A stretch of DNA of 64,000 nucleotides from Pyrococcus sp. NA2 (lineage in GTDB: Archaea > Methanobacteriota_B > Thermococci > Thermococcales > Thermococcaceae), in contig NC_015474.1 in assembly GCF_000211475.1 (NCBI RefSeq), positions 558,001 to 622,000 on the forward strand. Reading direction: 5' to 3'. The notes under the pieces were generated by a model. It was not told where the DNA came from. It ran no database searches and saw only the letters and a program-made list of their open reading frames with translations. A program made the position numbers and the translations under genes. This document shows positions 13,109 through 22,109 of this stretch, piece after piece (within the stretch, counting starts at the first letter, position 1; each line of letters starts with the position of its first letter).

Positions 13109-16100
13109 TTATTTCTTGGAGAAGAAATCTTCTAAGCTTATCACCTTTTTCTTCTTAGGCTTTTCCTTTGCTTTTTTATTGCTTTTCTCGGATCTGACCC
13201 CTTCCTTGTTATTTAGCGATTTTAGATTCTCAAGTAAACCTCCCCTTACACCCTCACCAGTTCTGGCAAGTATCATCCTCTGACATATATCATTTGGATT
13301 AATCATTAACGTCAATTGAGTTTCTGGGAATACGTTTTCAAAGAGGGAATCTATGTCCCTCTCAGTAAGACATATCCTCTGTCTTGTGTATTCCTTAACC
13401 TTATACTCCGTAACGAGAAGCTTGGCCGTTCCAAGATACTTTTCTATAGCTCCCTTGCTGACGGTTAGAACTATCTTCCCACCACAGACCGGACACTTGC
13501 CATCCAATGGAGGTCTTCTGAATTTTGTATTACACTTAACGCAGCGGAATTCCTGTCTGGTGAAACTCCTCAGGTTACCCCTGAGATCAGGAATTAAATG
13601 GGAATTTAGAATTATCTCAGCAACTTTGTGTTCATCGACAGCTCTAAGCCTCTTTGCAAGATCAAGCTGCCTCTTCACTTTTTCGTCCATGTCGGCTAAC
13701 TGCTTGTAAAGACTCATCTTTGGACCTAGAGCTATGTCATCAGTATCGTGAGTGAACTTGAGGCCGTAGTACATCTCTGGCTTTCCTAAGCGATCTTCAA
13801 CCCTCTCTATAATACCAACAAATTCTTTAGGAGACTTAAGCTCATACGTAGCTTCATAGAACTCCAAGGGATAGTACCTAACTATGTCCATGTTATGGAC
13901 TTCACTGTCGACTTCCCTGGGATCTAGTCTAGTCGTTATTACAAGGGGAGCATCCATCTTCCCACCGCGCTTCTCTGGAAGGTAATACCTGCTGAAGTTG
14001 AGAAGGGCATCAAGTAGGAGCATGACTGCATCTTCGTCACCGTCACATTGATGCGTTATAATATTTTCATTTATCAGAACATTATGATACTTTTTGGCAT
14101 TTAATGAAAACACAAAGTCGTCTTTTGGCCTAATGTAATCAATACGCCTAACTTTGACAACCCATCCTAACTCGCAGGAATACTTGCCGTTATCATGCCC
14201 CTTGTTAGAATGCGTCGAATGCTTAACAATCTCCTCAAAGAGCCTGCGATACTGTTCTCCCTCAATTTTCAGAGCATCAGTGGTATAGTAACCAACAATT
14301 CCAAACCTTGAAAGCAATAGTGTTTCAATGTCCTCAAGGAGAGCCTTATTGACGCTGTAAATCACTACCCTTGGAACAGCGGTAAGTACAATCCCATTAC
14401 CCTCAAAGTAGGCCCTAAGCATCTCCGCAACGATATCTTTTGGAAGAGTGTAAACAATCGAAGGAACACGCTTTGTGTGAGCGTTTTTCCCTGCCTTGAG
14501 AACCTCCGTAAAGAGCAAGTAGAGGAGAGAGGAATTAATGATAATCTCCCCATTTCTCTCATAGATTTCAAGGTTATCTCCAAAGGCCTCTCTGAGAGCT
14601 TTCTTTAAGTTCTCTCTTGTCTCCTCATTTGTAATTGAGAAGATTATCTGATAACTTTCTCTTGCGTAGCCTTTAGCTAGGTAATAACCTAGAACTCTCA
14701 TCAGTGGTCTTATCGGGATAAAACGATTGATGCTGACTTCCTCCCCCTTGAAGCCTATTGAACACTTGGGGACCTCTGAGATTTGGATACCCTTATCTTT
14801 AAGGAACTTTAGAAGAACATCTAAGGGTACCGAATCCTCTCCCAAACCATCTAACTTAAGCCACTCATCAAGGCCCTTTACCGTAACCTTATCCCAGAGT
14901 TTTTTGAAATCTTCCTTAGCGAATTCCTCAAGTACGTCAAGATGCTCAACTTTGATCTCAGGAAACTCAGGTCTTGGCACGAGTATTCTATCTCCTTCCT
15001 TAACTTCGAAGGCCCTCTTCTCAACGAACCTCCCATTCTCATAGACTAGGACGGGATGATCAACAGTTGTCTCAAAGCTCCTACCAAGCTCAAGCTCAAA
15101 CCTTATCAAGTGATCAGTTGAGGGGGCTTTGATTACATCCTCTATATCGGTTAGAACAACTTTACCCGTCTCAGGATCCAGGGAATAAACCTTGATATCA
15201 ACCTTTGGCTTCCTCTTCACGTAAACCATGTTCTCATAACTCTCTCCCTCGAAGAGCTCGTATAACTCTTTCAAGGTTATCCTGCTCGGCTTACCATTAA
15301 TCTGAACTAGAATCCTAGTATCTCCGGGGAAGCAATTCCTTCTCTTTGCAGCGTGGAAGTATGGGTGAGCGTAACCAACAAGGGCATCCACAAATCCTAT
15401 TATTCTTCCAACTATTCCGGCAGAGGTATGAGGAGCTAAACCTATGACGAGATGACCTATTAGATCCTCAATCCTCTCAGCGTTGTAAAACCTTGGCAAT
15501 CCATAGAATTTCTCAAGGAGGTCATCGACGAAGCGAGCTACCTTAAGTAAATACTTCCCAGCCTCCTTTGAAAGTATGACATCTTGAGGCTTAAGTTCAA
15601 CTATCTGATCCTCACTCACAAGGGGCTTACCCTCGAAGTCATGGGTATAGCCGAGCTCCCTCAACTTTTCAACCGAGACTCCTATCTCCCTCGGCCTGAA
15701 GTGGGTTATCGGAGCATCGGTTGCATCAAACCTTATCGTTCCATCTTTGAAAACATAGACATCGTTCTTAGCTCTTAGCAGGCCTTTTTCGAGAGGTTCT
15801 GGCATCTTCCAGCCGGAAGTCATTCCCATTACTCCTTTGAGCTTGTCAACGCCGTAAACTTTCACATTGTCCATGGCGGCTTTGAGAAGCTCGGAGGGCT
15901 TTATCTTTCTCTTAGCATAGGGTTTAAGCTTGATGTTGCACTTTGGGCAAGTGTAATCATATCCCTGGGCCTGGCTTTCAGTGTACTCGGCCTTACACTT
16001 TGGACATGTCCAAATAAGCTCCTTCCTTGTTCCACATCTTGGGCATAAGTGTTCCGGGCCAACGTGGCCACACTTTGGACACTTGAAGAAAGCTATTTCA

Positions 16101-18208
16101 ACCTCAGCCTCCTTACCTTCTTCAGCCGCCTTTTTGATGTCTCTACTGTTTCCTCCAGCAAGACCTATTGGGAAGAGAACTTGAACTGGAGGCTTCATCT
16201 TCCTCTCTTTAGCCTTCTCTGGTCTCCCCATCCTCGCCCCAATCCAGCTTATTCCCCTGTCCCTGAGCTTTATTTCGTTGTTCTCATTGATTATGTCAAT
16301 GACCATGTGATGAGGCCTGGATCTGAATTCCCACTCAAGATTACCAAGAGGAGTCAAAAGGGCAGCACTCCAGGGATATTCAATTACAATATTCTCCCCC
16401 TCAACTCTATGTGGCAATCCAAGGAGCTCAAGAGTTCTCTTTGAATCCCCAAGCTCATTCATGGATATAACTACCTTCCTAGCAAATTTTATGCCTCTGA
16501 AGTTGTCCCACTCAATTTCAGCATTCTTTAGGATTTTCCAGAGTTTTTCAATTTTCTCGGGTTCTACTGAGTTCCAATATAGGGTGTAATAAGGATGGAA
16601 TGGAATTCCGAGGATTTCAGAGAAGTGGATTGCTAATTCAACTGGAGGCTTAACCCTTAAGGGATCCCTAAGCAAATTCCTCAAGAATTCAGGATCAATC
16701 TCCAGGTAATCGGCAGCTTCCTCGATGTTCTCCTCAGGATTGTCCTCAAAAGGTTTAAGCTCAACCTCATATATTTCCTTAACAGCCTTTACAAACTCTT
16801 GAATCCACCACTCTTCACAGTAGTTCGCTGGAAGCAGAGTCTGATTGTTCTCGACGAAGTCGCCAAAGGCTATGACGGCGTCTCCAAGATATAATATCTC
16901 CTCAACTTTATCCCTAATTTCTAGGGCAAGCCTATAATCGTCAACCCTTAAAACGCTACCATCCTTGAGCTTGACTATTGGCCCCTCGGCCGTCGTAACT
17001 GGAGTGACAACTGCACCTTTTCCTGGTCTCTCAGTTTTTAGCTGTGTTCCTATTGCTAGGAACCCATCAACTAAAATCATTGTTGCCGGATTAATTCCCC
17101 AGCTTGCAAATCCGCTAGCCCTGCTTCTCCCATAGCGCAACCTAAAACCGCCGTTCTTAGAGGGATCTGAAAGCAGAGGCCTACCGCCAATGACTTCCTT
17201 GGCATATTTATCGCTTGGGGCTATTTCCTTTTCGAATTTTTTGTAGAGAGTGTAATAGAATCCCATCTTCACATCGTTTTTAGCGTTATCGTTGCCATTG
17301 TTTTCGGGCACTGAAGGTTCAGAAACTTCTTCGTTGTTCTCTTCAATGGATTCTCCCTTCTCCTTGGCCTCAACGAACTCCTTCAGCCACTCCCATCCAT
17401 CAATACCCATCTTGTCAATGTACTTAACCAACTTCTTTGCCTTCTGGAGAACACCCTCAGCCAACACTAGAATGGCTCCACCTCTCAAGTTATTCGTCTC
17501 AACTCCAGGGACATCTCTATGGGAAACCTCAACGTCATCAGTTGCTTCACCCGTGATCTCTATGGGAATATTTCTCATCGCAAGTCTAACCTCTTCTGGA
17601 GATGGATGGTACTGCAATCTGGTCACGGCCCTGTGATATAGGTCAACCTCCTCAACCATTCTTTCTATGTGCTTCTCACTTGGCTTAAACCTGTCTAGGC
17701 CAAGTTTCCTTCTCACATAATCTCCCACAAGAACACTGAGAGCCTGGGCAGTTCCACCAGAACTTCTTATTGGACCTGCGTAGTAGAGGGCTAAGTACTC
17801 GCTATCATCAGCCCAGGAGTTCCTCTTTATCTTAACGGCAGCTATACCCTCAATTGGGGCAGAAACCACACCTTCAGTTAGAATAGCCAAAGCAGTTCTA
17901 ACGGCCTGTTCAGCGTACTTCTCCTTACTTCCAAAGTCTCCGAACTTTCCCTCTATTATTTCATCAACTATCTTCAGGGCCGCGATTTCCTTACCATACT
18001 CCTTAACCAACTCCCTAATTCTTTCAGCGACACCTGGTGGACCAACTAGGCTTTCAACTCTTCCGGCCATATCCGTTGCCTGGGGAATTTCAACATCCAA
18101 GCTTGGATCCTTACCCTGAGCTCTAGCCTTTTTAGCTATCTCATAGGCTTTATCAATCTCCTTTTGGAGCATCTCAAAGTACTCCTCGATTTCCTTTGGA
18201 AGCTCCAT
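13109..18208 (-). CDS. polC: DNA polymerase D large subunit (DP2) with one intein
   Basis: Catalytic subunit of the archaeal replicative polymerase PolD; pairs with DP1. The product is about 1699 residues, of which 429 are an intein, leaving the usual 1270. Zinc-finger clusters are seen in the middle (CPKCGHVGPEHLCPRCG, then CPKCKAEY...CPKCNIK) and near the C-terminus (CVKC...CPVCGG). The intein splits the active-site stretch RRN|CDGDEDAV, next to the aspartates known to be essential. The C-terminus has a PIP-like segment (ISLEDFFSKK) after a Lys-rich linker. ATG at 18208 was chosen because it overlaps the DP1 stop and has GGTGGTG upstream; a GTG at 18215-18217 is possible. It is third in the operon orc1-DP1-DP2. 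Confidence 0.97.
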   Translation of the reverse strand: MELPKEIEEYFEMLQKEIDKAYEIAKKARAQGKDPSLDVEIPQATDMAGRVESLVGPPGVAERIRELVKEYGKEIAALKIVDEIIEGKFGDFGSKEKYAEQAVRTALAILTEGVVSAPIEGIAAVKIKRNSWADDSEYLALYYAGPIRSSGGTAQALSVLVGDYVRRKLGLDRFKPSEKHIERMVEEVDLYHRAVTRLQYHPSPEEVRLAMRNIPIEITGEATDDVEVSHRDVPGVETNNLRGGAILVLAEGVLQKAKKLVKYIDKMGIDGWEWLKEFVEAKEKGESIEENNEEVSEPSVPENNGNDNAKNDVKMGFYYTLYKKFEKEIAPSDKYAKEVIGGRPLLSDPSKNGGFRLRYGRSRASGFASWGINPATMILVDGFLAIGTQLKTERPGKGAVVTPVTTAEGPIVKLKDGSVLRVDDYRLALEIRDKVEEILYLGDAVIAFGDFVENNQTLLPANYCEEWWIQEFVKAVKEIYEVELKPFEDNPEENIEEAADYLEIDPEFLRNLLRDPLRVKPPVELAIHFSEILGIPFHPYYTLYWNSVEPEKIEKLWKILKNAEIEWDNFRGIKFARKVVISMNELGDSKRTLELLGLPHRVEGENIVIEYPWSAALLTPLGNLEWEFRSRPHHMVIDIINENNEIKLRDRGISWIGARMGRPEKAKERKMKPPVQVLFPIGLAGGNSRDIKKAAEEGKEAEVEIAFFKCPKCGHVGPEHLCPRCGTRKELIWTCPKCKAEYTESQAQGYDYTCPKCNIKLKPYAKRKIKPSELLKAAMDNVKVYGVDKLKGVMGMTSGWKMPEPLEKGLLRAKNDVYVFKDGTIRFDATDAPITHFRPREIGVSVEKLRELGYTHDFEGKPLVSEDQIVELKPQDVILSKEAGKYLLKVARFVDDLLEKFYGLPRFYNAERIEDLIGHLVIGLAPHTSAGIVGRIIGFVDALVGYAHPYFHAAKRRNCFPGDTRILVQINGKPSRITLKELYELFEGESYENMVYVKRKPKVDIKVYSLDPETGKVVLTDIEDVIKAPSTDHLIRFELELGRSFETTVDHPVLVYENGRFVEKRAFEVKEGDRILVPRPEFPEIKVEHLDVLEEFAKEDFKKLWDKVTVKGLDEWLKLDGLGEDSVPLDVLLKFLKDKGIQISEVPKCSIGFKGEEVSINRFIPIRPLMRVLGYYLAKGYARESYQIIFSITNEETRENLKKALREAFGDNLEIYERNGEIIINSSLLYLLFTEVLKAGKNAHTKRVPSIVYTLPKDIVAEMLRAYFEGNGIVLTAVPRVVIYSVNKALLEDIETLLLSRFGIVGYYTTDALKIEGEQYRRLFEEIVKHSTHSNKGHDNGKYSCELGWVVKVRRIDYIRPKDDFVFSLNAKKYHNVLINENIITHQCDGDEDAVMLLLDALLNFSRYYLPEKRGGKMDAPLVITTRLDPREVDSEVHNMDIVRYYPLEFYEATYELKSPKEFVGIIERVEDRLGKPEMYYGLKFTHDTDDIALGPKMSLYKQLADMDEKVKRQLDLAKRLRAVDEHKVAEIILNSHLIPDLRGNLRSFTRQEFRCVKCNTKFRRPPLDGKCPVCGGKIVLTVSKGAIEKYLGTAKLLVTEYKVKEYTRQRICLTERDIDSLFENVFPETQLTLMINPNDICQRMILARTGEGVRGGLLENLKSLNNKEGVRSEKSNKKAKEKPKKKKVISLEDFFSKK
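14048..15334 (-). other. Intein in DP2 (429 residues) ending in glutamine
   Basis: Protein-splicing element inserted between RRN and CDGDED. It begins with Cys (CFPGDTRILV), has block B (TTVDHPVLVY), and ends NIITHQ followed by Cys. The last residue is Gln instead of Asn, as known for the P. abyssi PolII intein, which still splices. The endonuclease region has two LAGLIDADG-like motifs, LGYYLAKGYA and MLRAYFEGNGIV. The acidic residue expected before the last Gly of each reads Lys and Asn, so DNA cleavage activity is probably lost. Confidence 0.94.
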
Positions 18209-20064
18209 CAGCACCACCCGCTAAAATCAAGAACCTTTATCACCCTAGCACTCTCAACATCGACTATCGGAACTTTCCCTGGAGTTGGAACTATGTTAAC
18301 CATCTTCTGGAACTCCGTCTGAGCTTGCCATGTTGCTGAGTTAACGAGCTGAACCCCCCTGTAGATAACGGAATCATAAACGTGAACATGACCCATGTGA
18401 ACCAAATCTGGAACCTCCTCTATGACGAGTAAATCTTCAGGATCCGGAGCGATGGGAACCTTACCTCCAAACGTTGGAGCCAGATGCCTCATCTTAAGCA
18501 ACTCAACCATTGGAAGGCCTGGCTTGTGGTGAGTTAAGCCAGGGACAAAGGACACAACATCCTCAATCCCCCTTCCATGAGCTATGAGGAAGTCCCTACC
18601 ATGTAGCCTTATAACGGCAGGATTGCTTATTATAATTGCATTCTTCAACTTATAGAGGGGCTTTGCATATTCCTTGTAGAACTCTGGTTGCGGAATTGCA
18701 GGCCTTGCTGCATCGTGATTCCCTGGACCTATGAACATCGTTATGTGATCGGGAACGTTGGCCAGGAGGTTTGCCAAGGCTTCGTACTGATCAAATATAT
18801 CAGGGATAACTAAGTCCGAATATTGGCCAGGATAAACTCCAATTCCATCAACTAGATCCCCAGCAATTATCATGTACTTTATCCTGCTCACTATCTCCTC
18901 TTCCTCCTTGCTCTCAACGTAACCATTCAACCATTCAAGGAACTTAAGGAAGGCCTTCTCACAGAATTCCTTACTTCCAACGTGAATGTCGCTAATCAAC
19001 ACGGCATAGACCTTCTCTTCAAGTGGAGGTTTCTGCTTTCTGTAGAGTGGAACATCTGGAAGGTAAAATCTATTCGCAAAGAATATTCCCTTCTTAGAAG
19101 GAACACCCTTAAAGGCAACGACTGCATCTGGAAGAACCTTAAAGGCTTCCCTGTAATCTTCAGATTCCTTAGAAAGGAACACCTTGATCCTTCCGGTTTG
19201 ATCCTCTATTTCAAATATTAATCCCCTACTTACCTCTCTCTTTGAGTTGACAAGCCCTATTATTACAACTTCCTCCCCTTCCCTAACGTACTTCAACTTA
19301 CCGATATCAACGACGTTAGAAATTTCTGAATTCTCCCTGAGAATCTTTCTTATCTTCGCAAGTCTGCTCCTAAATAATGAAGTATATGCCTCAACTATTA
19401 TCTCCCCCTCTTTCCCAGAACCGTTTTTGACCTTTGGAGGCCTAAGCTTAACGTTCCTAACATCAAATTTAATCTCATACTCCTCCTTTATATGCGCGAA
19501 CGTGAAGCCGGGATTTGGTTCTATAATCACGTCCTCGTACTTTGAATACTCTTTCTCCTCAGATATTTCCTCTGGAAAGTACTGCATCGGATAACCATAC
19601 TTATCAAACACTATGATTGTCTCACCATTATCCTCACTTCCATTAGAAACAAGAGGTTCAGATTGCTCCATTCCCTCAGAGAAGGCTTCTAATTCCTCCT
19701 CTATGAGAGGTGCATTTCCAGTGGAAATATAACTCTCCCCGGTAGAATTTGTCGGCCCTTCTTCCTTTATTTCTTGAGTTTGAGGAGAAGAAGTCGCTTT
19801 TTCTTCAGGAGTTCCAGTGGAAATATAACTTTCAGTTCCACTGGAAATCAAACCCCCCTTTGTTTCCTCTGGAGAAAGTCCCAAAGACTTCAGGAATTCC
19901 GATGCAATCAAGTTATCAATTATGAAAGACCCTCTCGACTTTGCAAACTTTACGAGTTCTGCAAGCGAGAACTTCCCCTCCTTATAATAGCTAACCAAGA
20001 GATAGTAAGCTGAGGGAGTCAAAAGGTAACCGTTCTTTATTAAGGATTTAACGAACTCATCCAT
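18208..20064 (-). CDS. polB: DNA polymerase D small subunit (DP1), 3'-5' exonuclease
   Basis: Proofreading subunit of PolD, with an Mre11-like calcineurin phosphoesterase domain. Motifs are SDIHVGSKE near residue 357, GDLVDGIG, GPGNHDAARP near 450, AHGRG and GHVHVYD near 560. An OB fold precedes it (about residues 200-310). Length is 618, typical. The N-terminal quarter is a helical domain plus a low-complexity linker (residues about 65-130) with the peptide SYISTG repeated; the DNA coding for this linker carries Orc1/Cdc6-box-like palindromes, described separately. GAGGAGG stands before the ATG. The start overlaps the orc1/cdc6 stop, so the genes form one operon. Confidence 0.96.
   Translation of the reverse strand: MDEFVKSLIKNGYLLTPSAYYLLVSYYKEGKFSLAELVKFAKSRGSFIIDNLIASEFLKSLGLSPEETKGGLISSGTESYISTGTPEEKATSSPQTQEIKEEGPTNSTGESYISTGNAPLIEEELEAFSEGMEQSEPLVSNGSEDNGETIIVFDKYGYPMQYFPEEISEEKEYSKYEDVIIEPNPGFTFAHIKEEYEIKFDVRNVKLRPPKVKNGSGKEGEIIVEAYTSLFRSRLAKIRKILRENSEISNVVDIGKLKYVREGEEVVIIGLVNSKREVSRGLIFEIEDQTGRIKVFLSKESEDYREAFKVLPDAVVAFKGVPSKKGIFFANRFYLPDVPLYRKQKPPLEEKVYAVLISDIHVGSKEFCEKAFLKFLEWLNGYVESKEEEEIVSRIKYMIIAGDLVDGIGVYPGQYSDLVIPDIFDQYEALANLLANVPDHITMFIGPGNHDAARPAIPQPEFYKEYAKPLYKLKNAIIISNPAVIRLHGRDFLIAHGRGIEDVVSFVPGLTHHKPGLPMVELLKMRHLAPTFGGKVPIAPDPEDLLVIEEVPDLVHMGHVHVYDSVIYRGVQLVNSATWQAQTEFQKMVNIVPTPGKVPIVDVESARVIKVLDFSGWC
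19714..19857. promoter_or_regulatory. Cluster of three ORB-like (Orc1/Cdc6-binding) elements inside the DP1 gene
   Basis: Three near-palindromes of the origin-recognition-box core lie within the DP1 coding sequence. They are 19714-19728 (ATTTCCAGTGGAAAT, followed by ATAACTCT), 19811-19830 (GTTCCAGTGGAAAT followed by ATAACT) and 19835-19857 (GTTCCACTGGAAAT followed by CAAACCCCC). The first also shares the AACTCT extension of the full ORBs at oriC, with the same spacing. On the coding strand they encode the repeated peptide SYISTG and an ISSG variant. I infer Orc1/Cdc6 can bind here, about 2 kb from the origin core. Confidence 0.6.
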
Positions 20065-21323
20065 CAGATTAACCTCCTCTGGCTTCCCTTAAGACTGACC
20101 GCTAATAAAGGCTGAATCGCATAGTCATATCTGAATACATTTCTAATTTTATATGGCGTAACATTGAGCCTTATCTCCTTTGTCCTACCATAGCGACCCT
20201 TGCTGACAACCTTCGCGTTTATTATCCCCAACATGTCCAACTCATTTATGAGGTCACTGATCCTTCTCTGCGTTAAGGGCTCCAGGTCAAGGTACTCACA
20301 GAGCTCTCTGTAGACTGAGTAAACTTCACCAGTGTTAGCGGGTAACTCACCATCCTCATCAAGAAGAACTATTGCATAGAGAAGAACTTTCGACTGGAGA
20401 GGAAGTGTCTTAATCACTTCCTCCATCATATCCTGTTCTATCTTCTCCTGAGCCTTCCAAACATGCTTTTCAGTGACCTTACTAGCTCCTTCTCTCTCGG
20501 CAATTTCGCCAGCAACCCTAAGCAGATCAAGGGCCTTCCTAGCGTCACCATGCTCCCTTGCAGCTAAAGCTGCACATAGAGGAATTACTCCCTCGTCAAG
20601 AACTCCTGGATAAAAGGCTTCCTCAGCCCTCTGCATTAGGATATCTCTCAATTGATTGGCATCATAAGGTGGAAACACGACCTCTTCCTCACTAAGGCTC
20701 GAGAGAACCCTTGGATCTAAGTACTCCTTGAACTTCAGATCGTTGGATATACCTATGACGCTAACCTTAGCCCTCTTAAGTTCAGTATTTATCCTTGTAA
20801 GGGAGTAAAGAACTTCATCCCCACTCTTCTTTACGAGCTTATCTATCTCGTCCAAGACTATTATCACGAACCTCTCCTTCATGTCTATTACCTGTTTGAG
20901 CTTCGCGTAAACTTCATCAGTGGGCCACCCAACAAGAGGTACCTCTATCCCAGTTTCATGCTTGAAGTGGTTAACTATGTTTGCGAGCACCCTATAGTGG
21001 GTGTCAACTATCTCACAGTTTATGTATATCACTTCCACTGGAATGTTGTACTTAGCCGAAATCTTCTTGAGCTCCTCGGTGACGAACTTCACCGTAACAG
21101 TTTTCCCAGTCCCAGTTTTTCCATAGACGAATATATTTGAGGGAGTCTCTCCCTTGAGAACTGGAACTAGTATCTGTGCCAACGTCTCTATTTGCTCATG
21201 CCTGTGTGGCAAATCCTTAGGAGTATAGCTATGCCTAAGCACTTCCTTGTTCTTGAATATCTTCCTTGCCTTTAGCAATTTCTCAAACAACTTATCTAGA
21301 TGTAATTGCTCACCCTCGTTCAT
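20064..21323 (-). CDS. orc1/cdc6: Orc1/Cdc6 origin-recognition and helicase-loading protein
   Basis: AAA+ initiator that binds ORB elements at oriC and helps load MCM. From the ATG at 21323 it is 419 residues, as in other Pyrococcus. Walker A is GKTGTGKTV near residues 67-75 and Walker B is VLDEIDKL near 148. A C-terminal winged helix (about 330-410) binds the ORB. The start at 21323 was chosen because GGAGGG lies eight bases upstream. A longer frame from 21377 exists, but its extra residues are encoded by the ORB-like promoter DNA. It is the first gene of the operon with DP1 and DP2 and is probably autoregulated (see the site at 21332-21391). Confidence 0.97.
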   Translation of the reverse strand: MNEGEQLHLDKLFEKLLKARKIFKNKEVLRHSYTPKDLPHRHEQIETLAQILVPVLKGETPSNIFVYGKTGTGKTVTVKFVTEELKKISAKYNIPVEVIYINCEIVDTHYRVLANIVNHFKHETGIEVPLVGWPTDEVYAKLKQVIDMKERFVIIVLDEIDKLVKKSGDEVLYSLTRINTELKRAKVSVIGISNDLKFKEYLDPRVLSSLSEEEVVFPPYDANQLRDILMQRAEEAFYPGVLDEGVIPLCAALAAREHGDARKALDLLRVAGEIAEREGASKVTEKHVWKAQEKIEQDMMEEVIKTLPLQSKVLLYAIVLLDEDGELPANTGEVYSVYRELCEYLDLEPLTQRRISDLINELDMLGIINAKVVSKGRYGRTKEIRLNVTPYKIRNVFRYDYAIQPLLAVSLKGSQRRLI

Positions 21324-21331
21324 TGATGACC

Positions 21332-21391
21332 CTCCAGTGGAAATCATGCTTTTAAAGGACATGCCCTTAATTTCCAATGGAAATATAACAC
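21332..21391. promoter_or_regulatory. orc1/cdc6 promoter with overlapping mini-ORB sites
   Basis: On the - strand, a TATA-like TTTAAAAG lies at about 21348-21355 and an alternative TTATATTT at about 21382-21390. A mini-ORB core (CTCCAGTGGAAAT, 21332-21344) lies between the first TATA and the start codon and overlaps the ribosome site GGAGGG. A second ORB-like copy with one core mismatch (TTTCCAATGGAAAT plus ATAAC, 21371-21389) overlaps the alternative TATA. Binding of Orc1/Cdc6 here would be expected to block its own transcription; that is inference. Confidence 0.5.
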
Positions 21392-21750
21392 TAGATGATA
21401 GCTATTTTTCAATTTGTGTAGCTAAATGTAACAATTAATGCTAAATTCAACACATCACGTAAATTACTTCCATAGGAAGCATTGGAACCAGTGGAAAGCA
21501 ACGTGAGATTTAACATCATGGTTTTTATCCTTTGCTCCCAAACATGTGAAAAAAGTTTCATCGGAAAGACAAGTTTGAATACACAATTCTGTGTAATTGA
21601 GGTTTACGTTCAACAACTCCACTAACCGATTTCCTTTGGAATTTTAACGAACATATATGTGCATTCAAAAATATACATCTTTACTCAAATGTGAATATTA
21701 AGTTAACTTAATTCGCTTAATTTTTCATAGAAGTTAAACAGAGTTGAAGT

Positions 21751-21777
21751 CCCCCAGAGTTTCATTTCCAGTGGAAC
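21751..21777 (-). promoter_or_regulatory. Full ORB element, left arm of oriC
   Basis: Read on the - strand it is GTTCCACTGGAAATGAAAC followed by TCTGGGGG: a dyad core plus a G-string. It is the inverted copy of the ORB at 22049-22075, differing at one base in 27. Orc1/Cdc6 binds such elements through its winged helix and AAA+ insertion. Confidence 0.9.
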
Positions 21778-22048
21778 TCGGCGGAGACACCGACATATAA
21801 TTAATTTTTTATCTCTGAGAAGACACTCTCCCATATTAGTTGGATCTCCTATTTAAATATTTTTCTATAAAAAATTTGAAATTAGCTTATAAAGAGAATG
21901 AACAAAAACAAAAAATAAATGCACAGATGTATACATTTGATGAAAATCTGTATATTTACAAAAATAAATCATTTTGGAACTGAATTTTACATATGTAAAA
22001 ATTCTCGAGGGAGAGGATGTGAATAGTATGCATACCCTTCTCGACTAA

Positions 22049-22075
22049 GTTCCAGTGGAAATGAAACTCTGGGGG
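22049..22075 (+). promoter_or_regulatory. Full ORB element, right arm of oriC
   Basis: Reads GTTCCAGTGGAAATGAAAC followed by TCTGGGGG on the + strand. It mirrors the ORB at 21751-21777 across the AT-rich core, with G-strings pointing outward. It lies 34 bases from the end of the MTA phosphorylase gene. Confidence 0.9.
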
Positions 22076-22109
22076 TTTTTCGAAATATATAGAAACGATA
22101 AGATGAAAG

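Larger units (their letters stand above)
21324..22109. other. oriC: Chromosomal replication origin oriC
   Basis: This 786-base gap between orc1/cdc6 and the MTA phosphorylase gene has the layout of the Pyrococcus oriC. Two almost identical 27-base ORBs face each other at 21751-21777 and 22049-22075. Between them is a strongly AT-rich stretch (about 21841-21995) suited to duplex unwinding. Extra mini-ORB cores lie at 21332-21344, 21371-21389 and 21486-21498 (AACCAGTGGAAAG), with weaker matches near 21563 and 21630. Position next to orc1/cdc6 agrees with the mapped origins of P. abyssi and P. furiosus. Confidence 0.92.
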
